Source of the DNA: Pelagibacterium halotolerans B2
GTDB taxonomy: Bacteria > Pseudomonadota > Alphaproteobacteria > Rhizobiales > Devosiaceae
Length of the DNA: 64,000 nucleotides
Assembly (NCBI RefSeq): GCF_000230555.1
Contig: NC_016078.1
Span: forward strand, 3,061,001 to 3,125,000
Direction of reading: 5' to 3'
Shown: piece after piece, positions 10,963 through 20,256 of the stretch
How positions within the stretch are numbered: position 1 is the first letter of the stretch
How the letters are laid out: every line of letters starts with the position of its first letter
Translations under genes and position numbers: made by a program
Notes under the pieces: model-generated
The model's database searches: none
Told to the model about the DNA's origin: nothing
Seen by the model: the letters and a program-made list of their open reading frames with translations, nothing else

Positions 10963-11880
10963 TCACTCCAAAAGCCCGGTTGCGCGCAGGATGGCGTCGA
11001 GCCTGGCCGTCTCCTCGCCATTGAGCGCCCTTTGCGGCCTTGCCAGCGTATTGGTTTCGATGATCCCCAGGCTGCGCATGGCGGTCTTGAAGGCGCCGAC
11101 ACCGGCCGAACCCGCACTGATGCGCGGCAGCCCCAGCCAGACGATCTCGAACAGTTTGCACAGGCGTTCCTGTTCGCGCCGCGCGCCCGCCAGATCGCCC
11201 GACCGGCACAGGTTCCAGAGCCGCACATAGCCATGCGGATCGACATTGGCCAGCCCGGGCACCACCCCATGCGCGCCCAGATTGAGCATGCTGTCGACAA
11301 CGATCTCGGACCCCGTCATGGCAAAGAAATCGGGCAGGCCGGCCGTATCGGCCAGCACATAGCGAAACGATCCGTCATCCCCGCTCGAATCCTTGAGCCC
11401 GGCAATCGCGCCTTCCCGGGCGAGCGTGGAAATCGTCGAGCGTTCGAGCTTGATGTGAACGCAGACCGGGATGTCATAGGCAATGACGGGAACTTCGAGC
11501 GCTTCGCGCAGATAGCGGAAATGATCGACGATCTCGGGCTGGCTGGTGCGCGCATAAAAGGGTGCCGTGGCCACCACGGCATCGACCCCCGCCGACTGCG
11601 CCGCGCGGGCCTGCGCGATGACGCGGTCGGTCGCCGTATCGATAACGCCGGCCAGCACCGGCACCCGTCCACCGGCGCGCCTGAGCGCCCGCTCGATGAT
11701 CTTTAAGCGGGTTTTTTCGTCGTGAAACACCACTTCGCTTGTGGACCCCAGGACGAAAAGACCATGGACGCCGGCTTCGAGCAGGAAGTCCACGACGCGG
11801 TCGAACGCCTCATAGTCAACATCGAAATCCGATGTCAGGGGGGTCACGACGGGGGGAACGACACCTTCAAAGAGCGGCAT
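10963..11880 (-). CDS. DapA/NanA-family class I aldolase or synthase, 2
   Basis: This 305-residue member of the DapA/NanA superfamily has the GSTSEV substrate loop near residue 45, AYDIP near residue 140 (the YxxP tyrosine) and the Schiff-base lysine in GLKDSSGD near residue 170. It is only distantly similar to the other DapA-family protein of the same operon, so the two probably act on different intermediates. It sits between the permease dppC (21 bp gap) and dppD, which couples aldol cleavage or dehydration to uptake. A role as 2-keto-3-deoxy sugar acid aldolase or sialate-type lyase is possible but not shown by sequence. Confidence 0.88.
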   Translation of the reverse strand: MPLFEGVVPPVVTPLTSDFDVDYEAFDRVVDFLLEAGVHGLFVLGSTSEVVFHDEKTRLKIIERALRRAGGRVPVLAGVIDTATDRVIAQARAAQSAGVDAVVATAPFYARTSQPEIVDHFRYLREALEVPVIAYDIPVCVHIKLERSTISTLAREGAIAGLKDSSGDDGSFRYVLADTAGLPDFFAMTGSEIVVDSMLNLGAHGVVPGLANVDPHGYVRLWNLCRSGDLAGARREQERLCKLFEIVWLGLPRISAGSAGVGAFKTAMRSLGIIETNTLARPQRALNGEETARLDAILRATGLLE

Positions 11881-11901
11881 TTGGAAAACCTGTTCGATTG
11901 A

Positions 11902-12792
11902 TTAGTTGAGATCGGATCGGGGATCGAAGGCGTCGCGCAGACCGTCGCCTATGAAATTGATCGCGAGGACGGAAATGACCAGCATCGCGCCGGGGAACAT
12001 CCACTGCCAGGGATAGTTTTCGAGAACGCGCGTCGAGCGGGCGGCGTTGAGCATGTTGCCCCAGCTCGCCTCGGGCGGCGCGATGCCCAGGCCCAGAAAC
12101 GACAGCCCGGCTTCGAGCAGGATGCCCGCCGCGATCTGCAGCGAAGCGTAAACGACGAGAATGTCGATGCAGTTGGGGATGCCGTGGCGGATGAGCAGAT
12201 GCGGCAGGCTCGCCCCCATGCCGCGCGCCGCGACCACGAAATCGCGCTCGCGCAATTCGAGGAACCGCGCCCGGACCATGCGCGCCAGCACCGGCCATGA
12301 AAGAAGCGAAATCACGATGATGGTCGGAACCACGCCGGTTCCGGCAATCGAGGCGAGCACCAGAAGGAAGATGACCGGCGGCAGCGTCATGACCAGATCG
12401 ACCAGCCGCATGGCGGCGCCATCGACAAGCCGCCCGGAAAAACCGGCCACCGCCCCGACGATGAACCCCAGAAACATCGAAATGAACATCGAAACCACGG
12501 CAACCAGCAGCGAAACCCGCCCGCCCTGCATGAGCCGCGCCAGAACGTCCCGGCCCACCCCGTCGCTGCCCATCCAGTGCGTCGCCGACGGCCCCTGGCT
12601 GATGGCGCGCAGGTCGATATCGTTGGGCGCATAGGCCCACCACCACTGATAGGTGAGCGAGAGCCCGACGATCACGGTGATGACGGCCAGCCCGATGACG
12701 GCGGGAACGTTTGCAAAGAACCGGTCCAGCGCGCGCCTGAGCGGTCCTTTGGCTGGCCGTGCGGACAAGATGGGAGACGTTGTTACCGACAC
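11902..12792 (-). CDS. Dpp-type ABC transporter permease (DppC)
   Basis: This 296-residue membrane protein has a first membrane helix at about residues 30-50 and the DppC hallmark [16 protein letters not shown] near residue 80, followed by five more helices and the EAA-like loop [17 protein letters not shown] start at 12792 is preferred because AGGAA lies 8 bp upstream and it follows the dppB stop at once; an ATG at 12828 overlapping dppB would add 12 residues without a ribosome binding site. It forms the pore with DppB. Confidence 0.9.
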   Translation of the reverse strand: MSVTTSPILSARPAKGPLRRALDRFFANVPAVIGLAVITVIVGLSLTYQWWWAYAPNDIDLRAISQGPSATHWMGSDGVGRDVLARLMQGGRVSLLVAVVSMFISMFLGFIVGAVAGFSGRLVDGAAMRLVDLVMTLPPVIFLLVLASIAGTGVVPTIIVISLLSWPVLARMVRARFLELRERDFVVAARGMGASLPHLLIRHGIPNCIDILVVYASLQIAAGILLEAGLSFLGLGIAPPEASWGNMLNAARSTRVLENYPWQWMFPGAMLVISVLAINFIGDGLRDAFDPRSDLN

Positions 12793-12793
12793 C

Positions 12794-13753
12794 TTAGGCG
12801 TTCCTGATGCGCGGATCGACAGCCGCATAGGCGATGTCGGTCAGAAGGTTGACGAGGATGACGCTGGCTCCGATCAGCAGCGTGGCGCACATGATGACGC
12901 TGTAGTCCCGGCTGGACACAGCGTTGATCATCAAAAGACCCATGCCCGGCCAGTTGAAGACGCTTTCGATAAAGATCGCTCCGCCGATCGCCCCGCCAAT
13001 GGTCGATCCGATCAGCGTGATGACGGGCAGCAGCGCATTGCGCACCGCATGCTTGACCACCACCCAGAACTCCCGAACTCCCTTGGCACGGGCGGTCCGC
13101 ACATAGTCCTGGGACAAGACCTCGAGCAGCGATCCGCGCATGTAGCGCATGATAAGCGCCCCCTGGGCAATCGACAGCAGCGTTGCAGGCAAAATGAGAT
13201 GATAGAGCAGATCCAGGCCCGAAAACGGCCGGCCCGGCGTCAGCATGCCCCCCGATGGAAACCAGCGCAAAACGACCGAAAAGCCGTAAAGGCCGAGGAT
13301 TCCCGTCAGAAAGGCCGGGCTCGATACGCCCAGAAACGAAAATACCGAGAGCGAGATATCGGCCGGCCTGTTCTTTCTGACCGCGCTGACGATGCCCGCC
13401 ACGATCCCCACGACAATGGCGATCGCCGTGGCCGACAGCATGAGCAGGACGGTCGGCCAGACCCGGCTGAGAACCAGCGGCAGCACCGGCGCGCCTCCGC
13501 GCTGGATCGAAAAGCCGAAATTGCCCGAGAGCGCGGCGCCCAGCCATGCGAAATATTGCACCGGAAGCGGCTGATCGAGCCCCAGTCTTTCGCGCAATGC
13601 AGCAAGGTCTGCCTCCGCGATCGGTATTGTTGGGTTGATATAGGCGTCGATCGGATCGCCGGGCGTCAGCCGGAGCATGACGAAAATCAGCACCGTCAGC
13701 GCCAAAAGCATGAGCAGTCCCAAAACCACGCGGTACGCGATGTATCGGAGCAT
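12794..13753 (-). CDS. Dpp-type ABC transporter permease (DppB)
   Basis: This 319-residue permease has an N-terminal helix (residues 8-28), the periplasmic loop with DPIDAYINP and [14 protein letters not shown] typical of DppB, and the conserved cytoplasmic loop [14 protein letters not shown] near residue 205. Six membrane segments are evident. It begins 85 bp after the binding-protein stop; that gap contains a strong UUCG hairpin which may lower permease expression relative to the binding protein. It is co-transcribed with dppC, the DapA-family gene and the ATPases. Confidence 0.93.
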   Translation of the reverse strand: MLRYIAYRVVLGLLMLLALTVLIFVMLRLTPGDPIDAYINPTIPIAEADLAALRERLGLDQPLPVQYFAWLGAALSGNFGFSIQRGGAPVLPLVLSRVWPTVLLMLSATAIAIVVGIVAGIVSAVRKNRPADISLSVFSFLGVSSPAFLTGILGLYGFSVVLRWFPSGGMLTPGRPFSGLDLLYHLILPATLLSIAQGALIMRYMRGSLLEVLSQDYVRTARAKGVREFWVVVKHAVRNALLPVITLIGSTIGGAIGGAIFIESVFNWPGMGLLMINAVSSRDYSVIMCATLLIGASVILVNLLTDIAYAAVDPRIRNA

Positions 13754-13803
13754 GTCGTGTGCCTTGGTTTCTTGTCGGGATATGGCGGGTCCTACCGGCG
13801 AGC

Positions 13804-13829
13804 GCGGGCGGGGCCGAAGCCTCGCCCGC
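13804..13829 (-). other. Stem-loop between binding-protein and permease genes
   Basis: On the minus strand an 11-bp stem with one mismatch encloses a TTCG tetraloop (GCGGGCGAGGC / GCCCCGCCCGC). There is no T-run after it, so it is not a classic terminator. Such hairpins after a binding-protein gene often stabilise the upstream mRNA; that role here is inference. Confidence 0.5.
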
Positions 13830-13838
13830 TGCCTGGCT

Positions 13839-15428
13839 CTATTCAGCCGTGATGTCCCAGTCTTCGGGGTTCATCTCGAACGGTCCGCCGCCCGGTGCCG
13901 GGGTCCAGACGAAGTTCTCGAGCGCGTTCGAGGCGATACCGTACCGGTTGGCGACCCACATCGATCCCCACGGCATTTCTTCATTGACGATCCGGCAAAC
14001 GTCCTGCCAGCGCGCGGCCATCTGCTCGGGATCCGCTTCACTCATTGCCGTTTCCAGCGCCGCATCGAGTTCGGGCAGGGCGATATGCATGATGTTGTTG
14101 CCGTTGGGCGGCGTCTGGCCGGAATTGAGGTTGATGTTGTGCTGGGCCGGGTTGGGACCATTGCCCGCACCGGCATAGACCATCGGGAACTGGTCCACGT
14201 CATCCCCGCGCACGATGCCGTTATATGTGGGGACATCCACCACCCGCGGCACGACGTTGATCCCGACCTCCGCGAGCATGGACTGAATGGCGGCCATGAT
14301 GTTGGCGACCTGCGGGCTGTCGTAATAGGTGACCCACGAAATCTCCCGGGTGCCGTTGATCTGGTCCCACCCCGCTTCCGCCAGAAGGCTGCGCGCCTTT
14401 TCCGGATCGTAGGAATAATCGACCAGGTCGTCGGGCACATATTGCGGCGCGACGTAATTGCACTGGGCCTTGGTAGCGGCGCCGTTATACAGGCTCTCGA
14501 TGATGGCATCGCGATCGATGGCATGCATGACCGCCTGGCGCACCCGCACATCGTCCCACAACTCGGTCCGGTGATTGAACCCGATATAGTTGAGCACGAA
14601 GGAATCCCCGACAATGACCGAGAAATCCGCGTCGTCCTCGAAGCTCCCCGCATCGTCGGGCTCGGCATAGGTAAACGCGATCTCTCCCGCCCTCAGGGCC
14701 GCCACCGCGGCAGCCGGATCGGCAAAATAGCGGTTGATGAGCTGGTCGACCTGCGGGCGTCCGTCGCGGTAATCCTCGAACGCTTCGAGCTCGACATACT
14801 GATCGCTGACATATTGGACGAAGCTGAAGGGGCCGGTGCCCACCGGGCTCGTCGACCACCAGTCGCTTTGCGCCAGCTCGGCGGCCGGCATCGACCCCAG
14901 GATGTGCTCGGGCAGCATCATGAGCTGGCTGATTGTGGAAAGAAAACCGCCATTGGGTCCGCTCAAGGTCACGACGGCGGTCTTCTCATCTGGGGTTTCC
15001 ACCGAAACCACGTCGCCCAGGCGCGCCGCGAAAATACTGCCGCTTTGTGCATTCATGGCCAGATCGAAGGTGAACTTGACGTCCGCCGACGTGAACGGCT
15101 CGCCATCGTGCCAGGTTGCATCGGCGAGATTGAAGGTGAATGTGGTCAGGTCTTCGCTCGTCGAATAATCCTCGGCCAGTTCCCCGGTCAGTTCCGCAAG
15201 ATCGGCGGTATAGGTAACGAGCGGCTCGTAATAGGTGTTGAGCCAGGTAAATCCGGCCGTCGCGGTCAGCGGATTGAAATTGCCGGGAAACCCTCCCGGT
15301 CCCACGTCAAACCCGCCGACAATCGTCTTGCCCTGGTCCTGAGCCGCAACGGGCAATGCCACAAGGGCAGTTCCCGCCATGGCCAGTCCTGCCAGGACCG
15401 CCAATCGTCCAAGTCTCCTCCCAAGCAT
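13839..15428 (-). CDS. Family 5 (Dpp/Opp) ABC transporter substrate-binding protein
   Basis: This 529-residue periplasmic protein has a clear Sec signal peptide: basic LGRRLGR, a hydrophobic core to about residue 24 and an AxA-like site before QDQGK. The body has the family 5 layout, with the [10 protein letters not shown] region near residue 50, the 'DVKFTFDLA' segment near residue 125 and the [11 protein letters not shown] and [16 protein letters not shown] motifs. The ATG at 15428 has an almost perfect AAAGGAGG site 6 bp upstream; a longer open frame upstream belongs to the regulator region. It is the first structural gene after the GntR regulator and would set the substrate range of the importer. 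Ligand unknown; the sulfatase context favours a sulfated saccharide or amino sugar. Confidence 0.94.
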   Translation of the reverse strand: MLGRRLGRLAVLAGLAMAGTALVALPVAAQDQGKTIVGGFDVGPGGFPGNFNPLTATAGFTWLNTYYEPLVTYTADLAELTGELAEDYSTSEDLTTFTFNLADATWHDGEPFTSADVKFTFDLAMNAQSGSIFAARLGDVVSVETPDEKTAVVTLSGPNGGFLSTISQLMMLPEHILGSMPAAELAQSDWWSTSPVGTGPFSFVQYVSDQYVELEAFEDYRDGRPQVDQLINRYFADPAAAVAALRAGEIAFTYAEPDDAGSFEDDADFSVIVGDSFVLNYIGFNHRTELWDDVRVRQAVMHAIDRDAIIESLYNGAATKAQCNYVAPQYVPDDLVDYSYDPEKARSLLAEAGWDQINGTREISWVTYYDSPQVANIMAAIQSMLAEVGINVVPRVVDVPTYNGIVRGDDVDQFPMVYAGAGNGPNPAQHNINLNSGQTPPNGNNIMHIALPELDAALETAMSEADPEQMAARWQDVCRIVNEEMPWGSMWVANRYGIASNALENFVWTPAPGGGPFEMNPEDWDITAE

Positions 15429-15450
15429 GGTTTCCTCCTTTGCTTGTTTT

Positions 15451-16188
15451 TCAGTCTTTCGAATCGTCGGGGGACAGCGCGGAGCGGCTTTGGGCCACCA
15501 CCTCCTGGATGCCGGAATAGTGGGCGGCCAGCCGCTCGCGGGCTGCTTTTGCATCCCTGGCCGCGATCGCTTCGACGATGTCGTGGTGGTCGCGCCAGGT
15601 GGAAAGAGGATTGGGATTTTCAAGGTCCGCGAACCCTGACGTCTTGTAGTAGGCCGTCCAGAAGATATCGATGAGCGAGCTGAGCATCTGATTGTTCTGG
15701 CAGCGGAAAAGCAGCTTGTGGAACTGCTGGTCCTCCTGGGCGAAGCTTTGGTTGCTCTCGGCCTTGACGCGCATCCGCTCGGTCACCTGACGCAGTTCAT
15801 CAAGGTCTTCCGCGCTTATCATTTCGATGGTCTTGTCGATTAGCCCGGTTTCCAGCACCAGCCTGATCTGCCGCAACTCCTCGATATCGCGCAGCGAGGC
15901 CTGCAGCCCGTAAGCCAGATTGTCCAGCAGCGGCTTGAAAGAGAACTCCTTCACGAAAACCCCGACGCCGCGCCGCGTTTCGAGCACCCCCAGAGATTCC
16001 AGAGCCTTGATGGCCTCACGCACCGAATTCCGCCCGACACCCAATTGCTGGGCGAGAAAGCTCTCCGGTGGCAGCGGCGCGCCGGCCTCCAGCGCGTTCT
16101 CCTCGATATAGCTGCGCAGGCTTTCCTGCACGCTGATGTGCAGGGGTGGCGCTTTCTCGAGAGGTCTGAGGGGCCGGCTCAAATTCAC
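15451..16188 (-). CDS. GntR-family (FadR/FCD) transcriptional regulator
   Basis: This 245-residue regulator has an N-terminal winged helix (residues about 20-85; LGVGRNSVREAIKALESLGV is the recognition region) and a C-terminal all-helical FCD ligand domain with acidic and histidine residues that usually bind a metal and an organic acid. It heads the operon, 22 bp before the binding-protein start. A near-perfect 18-bp palindrome 47 bp upstream of its ATG is the likely operator, which suggests autoregulation and control of the whole transporter/sulfatase block. The effector is probably the transported or desulfated compound. Confidence 0.92.
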   Translation of the reverse strand: MNLSRPLRPLEKAPPLHISVQESLRSYIEENALEAGAPLPPESFLAQQLGVGRNSVREAIKALESLGVLETRRGVGVFVKEFSFKPLLDNLAYGLQASLRDIEELRQIRLVLETGLIDKTIEMISAEDLDELRQVTERMRVKAESNQSFAQEDQQFHKLLFRCQNNQMLSSLIDIFWTAYYKTSGFADLENPNPLSTWRDHHDIVEAIAARDAKAARERLAAHYSGIQEVVAQSRSALSPDDSKD

Positions 16189-16234
16189 TTCTCCTGGCTC
16201 AAGCGGGTTGCGACTGTTCCTGTACCATATCGAC

Positions 16235-16252
16235 TTGTAGGATATCCTGCAA
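16235..16252. promoter_or_regulatory. Candidate operator of the GntR/FCD regulator
   Basis: TTGTAGGATATCCTGCAA is an 18-bp palindrome with a single mismatched pair, lying 47 bp upstream of the regulator ATG. Its size and TTG...CAA ends fit FadR-subfamily operators. Assignment rests on position and symmetry only. Confidence 0.6.
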
Positions 16253-16440
16253 CCTAAAATTGCGCCGTCCGGTCGAACCGGTGGGCTGGCCCGTTTCGTG
16301 TCCGCCGATTGTCAGGACTTCCGGCAAAGGCCGGCGCTGCGACAAAACAAAGACTTGGAGCAATTAGAGCGCTTCAAAGAAGCGCTGAAATGCTCGGGGG
16401 ACTGTCGTGCTTCCCTTCAACGCGACAGGCTTCGGGCACG

Positions 16441-16470
16441 AAAAAACCCGCCGGCCGGAGCGGGCGGGTT
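16441..16470 (-). terminator. Rho-independent terminator after cheW
   Basis: On the minus strand AACCCGCC and GGCGGGTT form an 8-bp stem around a GC-rich loop and run into TTTTTT. It lies 28 bp after the cheW stop. Confidence 0.85.
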
Positions 16471-16497
16471 CGTTTATTGCTCAATGGGCAGAGTGCG

Positions 16498-16986
16498 TCA
16501 GGCGTCGGTCTTGGCGCCCGACACCACCGCGGCGAGGTCGATCAGCCCCACCATGCGGCTGTCATGGGTGACGATGCCGTTCAAAAGCTCGGTATCGCCC
16601 GAATTGCCCTCGGGCACCGCGTGGATATCGTCCTTGGAAACGGTCAGGATGTCCGAGACCGCATCGACAAGGATGCCGATCCACTTTTCGCCAACGCTCA
16701 TCACCACCACGACGTGGTTCTTGGTGGGGTTGGTCTGGCCGTCCCCGAAGCGGGCGCGCAGATCGAAGATCGGCACGATGGTGCCGCGCAGATTGATGAC
16801 CCCGCGCACATATTCGCGCGTGTTGGGCAAAGGCGTCGCCCCGTTCCAGGCGCGGATTTCGCGCACGGTGGTGATTTCGACGCCATAGATCTGTTCATCG
16901 ATGGAAAAGGCAATAAGCTGCAGCGAGTTCTGGCTGGCTCCTGCCGTTGTGTCCGAATATTCGTCGCGAAGACCAAGCGCTTCCAT
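16498..16986 (-). CDS. cheW: Chemotaxis coupling protein CheW
   Basis: This 162-residue CheW-fold protein links receptors to the CheA kinase. The family core is visible: FSIDEQIYGVEITTVREI near residue 27, VRGVINLRGTIVPIFDLR near residue 60 and the C-terminal 'VGLIDLAAVV'. The start has GAGG seven bases upstream. It is the last gene of the STAS-cheY-cheA-cheW group, separated from cheA by 161 bp with two hairpins, so it may also have its own promoter. It is followed by a strong terminator. Confidence 0.95.
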   Translation of the reverse strand: MEALGLRDEYSDTTAGASQNSLQLIAFSIDEQIYGVEITTVREIRAWNGATPLPNTREYVRGVINLRGTIVPIFDLRARFGDGQTNPTKNHVVVVMSVGEKWIGILVDAVSDILTVSKDDIHAVPEGNSGDTELLNGIVTHDSRMVGLIDLAAVVSGAKTDA

Positions 16987-17058
16987 ATCGTGACCTCGTT
17001 AGAACGGGGAGCGTTCTGTCCCCCAGATTTCGGGCCATCCGGCCCAGGAGCGTTTCCA

Positions 17059-17138
17059 GGATAGGTGGGCACCACCTATCCGGTTCGGAAGCGCGACCAG
17101 ACAAAAACTAAGATCGTTGCGCCGTTTCCGTGAAACGG
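17059..17138. other. Two stem-loops between cheA and cheW
   Basis: GGATAGGTGG-GCA-CCACCTATCC (17059-17081) is a perfect 10-bp inverted repeat and CCGTTTC-CGT-GAAACGG (17122-17138) a perfect 7-bp one. The second follows the cheA stop closely. Neither is followed by a T-run, so they may be mRNA processing or stability signals. Confidence 0.45.
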
Positions 17139-17147
17139 TGAAATGAT

Positions 17148-19346
17148 CTATGCAGCATTCTGATGCGCATTTCCCGATTTGAGAGATTGCACATCAACAA
17201 TCAACGCAACGTTACCATCGCCAAGGATCGTGCCCCCCGCGATGCCGTCGATGCGTTCAAAATTCTCTTCGAGCGATTTGATGACCACCTGTTGCTGGCC
17301 GATGATGTCATCGACCACCAGTGCGATCTTGGAATTGCCTTCCGCTTCGCAGAGCACGACAAATCCGTCCGCCGCGTCCTGTTGCGAAACCATCTGGAAG
17401 CGCTGGGCCAGGTCGACCACCTGCACATATTCCCCGCGCACCTGCAGGACCTTGCCGCCTGACGGCATCTGCCCGAAATCGGCGCGCGAATTCTGGATGG
17501 TTTCGACAATCGAGGAGAGCGGGATCACATAGGGGCTGCCCCCCACCTTGACCAGCATCACATCGAGCACGGCCAGCGTCAGCGGCAGACGCAGCGTCAT
17601 CCGCGTGCCCTTGCCGGTCCAACTGCGCACATGCACCGACCCGCCGATCTTTTTGATGTTGGAGAGGACGACGTCCATCCCGACACCGCGGCCCGAAATG
17701 TCGGAAACCTCCGACGCGGTCGAAAAGCCCGGCGCAAAGATCAGATTGTCGATCTGCTCGTCGGTCAATTGCTGGTCGGGACCGACAACCCCGCGCTCGC
17801 GCGCGATCTCGAGGACCCTCTCGCGATTGATCCCGGCCCCGTCATCCTCGACGATGATCAGGATGTTGCCGCCCGCCTGTTCGGCCGACAGCCGCACCGT
17901 CCCGATTTCCGGCTTGCCATTCGCCATGCGTTTGTCGGGACTTTCAATCCCGTGATCGGCCGAATTGCGCACCATATGGGTCAGCGGATCGGAGAGCTGC
18001 TCGATCACCGTCTTGTCGATTTCGGTGTTCTCGCCAATCGTTTCGAGCTTGATCTTCTTGCCGGTCTTGGACGCCAGCTCGCGCACCAGGCGCGGCATGC
18101 GTGAGAACACCGATTTGACCGGCTGCGCGCGAATGGCCATCACAGCGTCCTGCAGTCCGCGCGTGGTCTGCGCCAGAACCTCGATGCCGCGCACCAGCTC
18201 CTGATAGCGGTCGCGAATGGCGTCATCCATCTGCTGGGTCAGCATCGACTGGGTGATGACCAGTTCGCCCACCATGTTGACGACGCGGTCGACCTTGTCG
18301 AGATCGACGCGGATCGAGCTCATGCCCACCGGGCGTCCCGATCCAGCCTCCTCGGCCGGTTCGGCCGGCTTGGCCGCCATCGGCACCACATTGGGTGCAA
18401 AAGCAGGCGCCGGCTCGTCCCTGGCTGTTTCCGTCTCGGTCTCGGGCACCACGATATCGTCCGGTTCCCCGCTCGGCACGAATTTGCGCTCGGATTTGGC
18501 CTCCTCGGCCAGCGCCGCAAAGCTGGGCAGATCCTCCTCGATCGTCACCGGCGCCGCACCACCTTTTTCGATGACGATTTCGCAATCGCCATCAACGAAC
18601 TCGAACACCTCGCGGATGGTTTCTTCGCTCGCCTTGTCCGAAACCAGAGAAATCGTCCACGAGCAATAGACCCCGAACGGCTCGAATGCCGATAGCGCCG
18701 GGATCGGGGCAAGGTTCGGCTCGACGCTCATCTCGCCCAAAAGGCCCAGTTCACGGAACAACAGCAGCGGATCGTTGGCCCGTTCGTAAAGCGTGGAAAA
18801 GGGCGTGAATTTGATCGTCCACACGCTCGCCCCATCGGCAGAGGGCGCGACCGAGGCCATGGGCTTGTCGGCGTCGAAATTGACGGCGACGGGCGTGAAA
18901 TCGATGTCGAATTCGTCCATCGGTTCGTCTTCGACGACCGGCGCCGCGCCGCCGCCCGCCTCGCCCCTTGCCAGCGCATCGAACTGGGCCTTTTCCACGG
19001 CGCCGTAATCGGCGGCCAGTGTTTCCCCCTCGCGCGCCGCCGTCACGAAATCGGCCACGATATCGATCGAGCGGATGCAAAGAACGACGACGTCTTCGCT
19101 CAATTCCACCCTTCCGTCGCGCACATAGTCGAGCAGCGTTTCAAAGCTGTGGGCGAATTTGACCAGCGCGTCGAACCCGAAAGCCCCGCCACCGCCCTTG
19201 ATCGAGTGGATGGCGCGGAAAACGGCATTGAGCCTGTCCCCGTCCCGGTCACCCTCCTGGATGGCCGAAAACTGCTCCTCGAGTTCGAGCAGCAGTTCGG
19301 AACATTCGTCGAAATAGGTGGCCTTGAATTCGTCGAGGTCACTCAT
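17148..19346 (-). CDS. cheA: Chemotaxis histidine kinase CheA
   Basis: This 732-residue kinase has an N-terminal HPt domain with the phospho-accepting His47 in AIHSIKGGGGAF, followed by a low-complexity linker and a P2-like domain (WTIKFTPFSTLYERANDP), a second acidic linker, the P3 dimerisation segment (VDRVVNMVGELVITQ), the P4 ATPase with N-box HMVRNSADHGIE and the G boxes VEDDGAGIN and GRGVGMDVV, and a CheW-like P5 domain at the end. Length is normal for alphaproteobacterial CheA. It sits between cheY and cheW. No cheR, cheB or receptor gene is found in this window, so adaptation enzymes must be elsewhere. Confidence 0.96.
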   Translation of the reverse strand: MSDLDEFKATYFDECSELLLELEEQFSAIQEGDRDGDRLNAVFRAIHSIKGGGGAFGFDALVKFAHSFETLLDYVRDGRVELSEDVVVLCIRSIDIVADFVTAAREGETLAADYGAVEKAQFDALARGEAGGGAAPVVEDEPMDEFDIDFTPVAVNFDADKPMASVAPSADGASVWTIKFTPFSTLYERANDPLLLFRELGLLGEMSVEPNLAPIPALSAFEPFGVYCSWTISLVSDKASEETIREVFEFVDGDCEIVIEKGGAAPVTIEEDLPSFAALAEEAKSERKFVPSGEPDDIVVPETETETARDEPAPAFAPNVVPMAAKPAEPAEEAGSGRPVGMSSIRVDLDKVDRVVNMVGELVITQSMLTQQMDDAIRDRYQELVRGIEVLAQTTRGLQDAVMAIRAQPVKSVFSRMPRLVRELASKTGKKIKLETIGENTEIDKTVIEQLSDPLTHMVRNSADHGIESPDKRMANGKPEIGTVRLSAEQAGGNILIIVEDDGAGINRERVLEIARERGVVGPDQQLTDEQIDNLIFAPGFSTASEVSDISGRGVGMDVVLSNIKKIGGSVHVRSWTGKGTRMTLRLPLTLAVLDVMLVKVGGSPYVIPLSSIVETIQNSRADFGQMPSGGKVLQVRGEYVQVVDLAQRFQMVSQQDAADGFVVLCEAEGNSKIALVVDDIIGQQQVVIKSLEENFERIDGIAGGTILGDGNVALIVDVQSLKSGNAHQNAA

Positions 19347-19389
19347 CTTTTAGCCACAGCCCCCATTGGCGATATAAACGCGTTCACGT

Positions 19390-19749
19390 TCAGTGAACGA
19401 CCTTGTTGATGACCGAAATGAGCTTTTCGGGATCGAACGGTTTGACGATCCAGCCTGTCCCGCCCGCAGCGCGCCCCTGGTCGCGCTTGTCCTGGCTGGT
19501 TTCGGTGGTCAGGATCAGGATCGGCAGGCTCTGGTGCTTGCCGGTGGCCCTGACGTTCTTGATGAATTCGATGCCGTCCATCACCGGCATGTTGATGTCG
19601 GTGATCACCACATCGACGTTCTCGCGCCCCAGAACGTCCAACCCGACCTGCCCGTTTTCGGCCTGAAGCACCTCGAAACCGGCATTGGTGAGCGTGTGGT
19701 GCAGCATCGCGAGGATGGTCCGCGAATCGTCGACGGTAAGAACGCGCAT
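19390..19749 (-). CDS. cheY: CheY-like single-domain response regulator
   Basis: This 119-residue receiver domain has the acidic pair in VDDSRT (Asp7/Asp8), the phospho-acceptor Asp51 in VVITDINMP, the switch threonine in ILTTE and the conserved lysine in IVKPFD. No output domain is present, as expected for CheY. It is 43 bp upstream of cheA and 7 bp after the STAS gene, so phosphorylation by that CheA is likely. The ATG at 19749 is where family similarity begins. Confidence 0.94.
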   Translation of the reverse strand: MRVLTVDDSRTILAMLHHTLTNAGFEVLQAENGQVGLDVLGRENVDVVITDINMPVMDGIEFIKNVRATGKHQSLPILILTTETSQDKRDQGRAAGGTGWIVKPFDPEKLISVINKVVH

Positions 19750-19756
19750 ATCGATA

Positions 19757-20047
19757 TTATCCCTTGAGAACGGGTTCGAAGGCGGGTGCCAGGCCCAGCT
19801 TTTCGATGGCGGCGGCGACGGCTGTGCTCGCGCCCGAGATGGTGAAGGTGAATTTGGCCTTTTTCGCCGTCTGCGCGGCACTCAAAAGCATGAACAGGGC
19901 GTTCGTCGAAACCCGCTCGACCGCCGAGGCATTGACGTCGACCGGCCCGGCCGACAACGCACCGAGCAGCGTTTCCGCGATCTCATCGAGCGCATCGAGG
20001 TCGACAACCCGGGGCAGCACCACGGACTGAACTTGCGATTTCGCCAT
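19757..20047 (-). CDS. STAS-domain protein of chemotaxis cluster
   Basis: This 96-residue protein matches the STAS fold (anti-sigma antagonist-like): short beta strands, the VDASAVERVSTNALFML segment near residue 40 that corresponds to the phosphorylatable Ser/Thr loop, and a hydrophobic C-terminal half. In rhizobial che operons a STAS protein precedes cheY, and the order here is the same. Its molecular role in chemotaxis is poorly defined. It begins the operon; 209 bp separate it from the divergent MFS gene. Confidence 0.85.
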   Translation of the reverse strand: MAKSQVQSVVLPRVVDLDALDEIAETLLGALSAGPVDVNASAVERVSTNALFMLLSAAQTAKKAKFTFTISGASTAVAAAIEKLGLAPAFEPVLKG

Positions 20048-20256
20048 TTAAGGCCGACTCCCCGCCCTTACGGTTTCATTGGCCGCAGTTTGTCCATGAA
20101 GCGTTTAAGAATTCCTAACCATAGCGGATGCCGAACTGAAATCGATTGCATCCGGCCCCGCCGATCGGCGCCACCGGTGGAAATTTTTCGATGGCACCTG
20201 TCGGCAATCGATTCTCCCCGGCGTCCTTTGTTGAGCGCATATGGAGGGACCATGAA

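Larger units (their letters stand above)
16189..16497. other. Intergenic region between regulator and cheW
   Basis: The left third holds the promoter and operator of the GntR gene. The middle has an inverted repeat AGCGCTTC-AAA-GAAGCGCT at 16368-16386 inside an AT-poor stretch. The right end holds the cheW terminator. No coding sequence is supported here. Confidence 0.6.

Noticed and set aside
12653..13852. A 399-codon plus-strand frame over dppB and dppC
   Set aside because: Antisense to two recognised permeases; composition is low complexity and charged with no domain.
8953..15428. A dipeptide or oligopeptide uptake system
   Set aside because: The protein family allows it, but the operon contains no peptidase and is filled with sulfatases and aldolases, so the name is kept only as a structural type.
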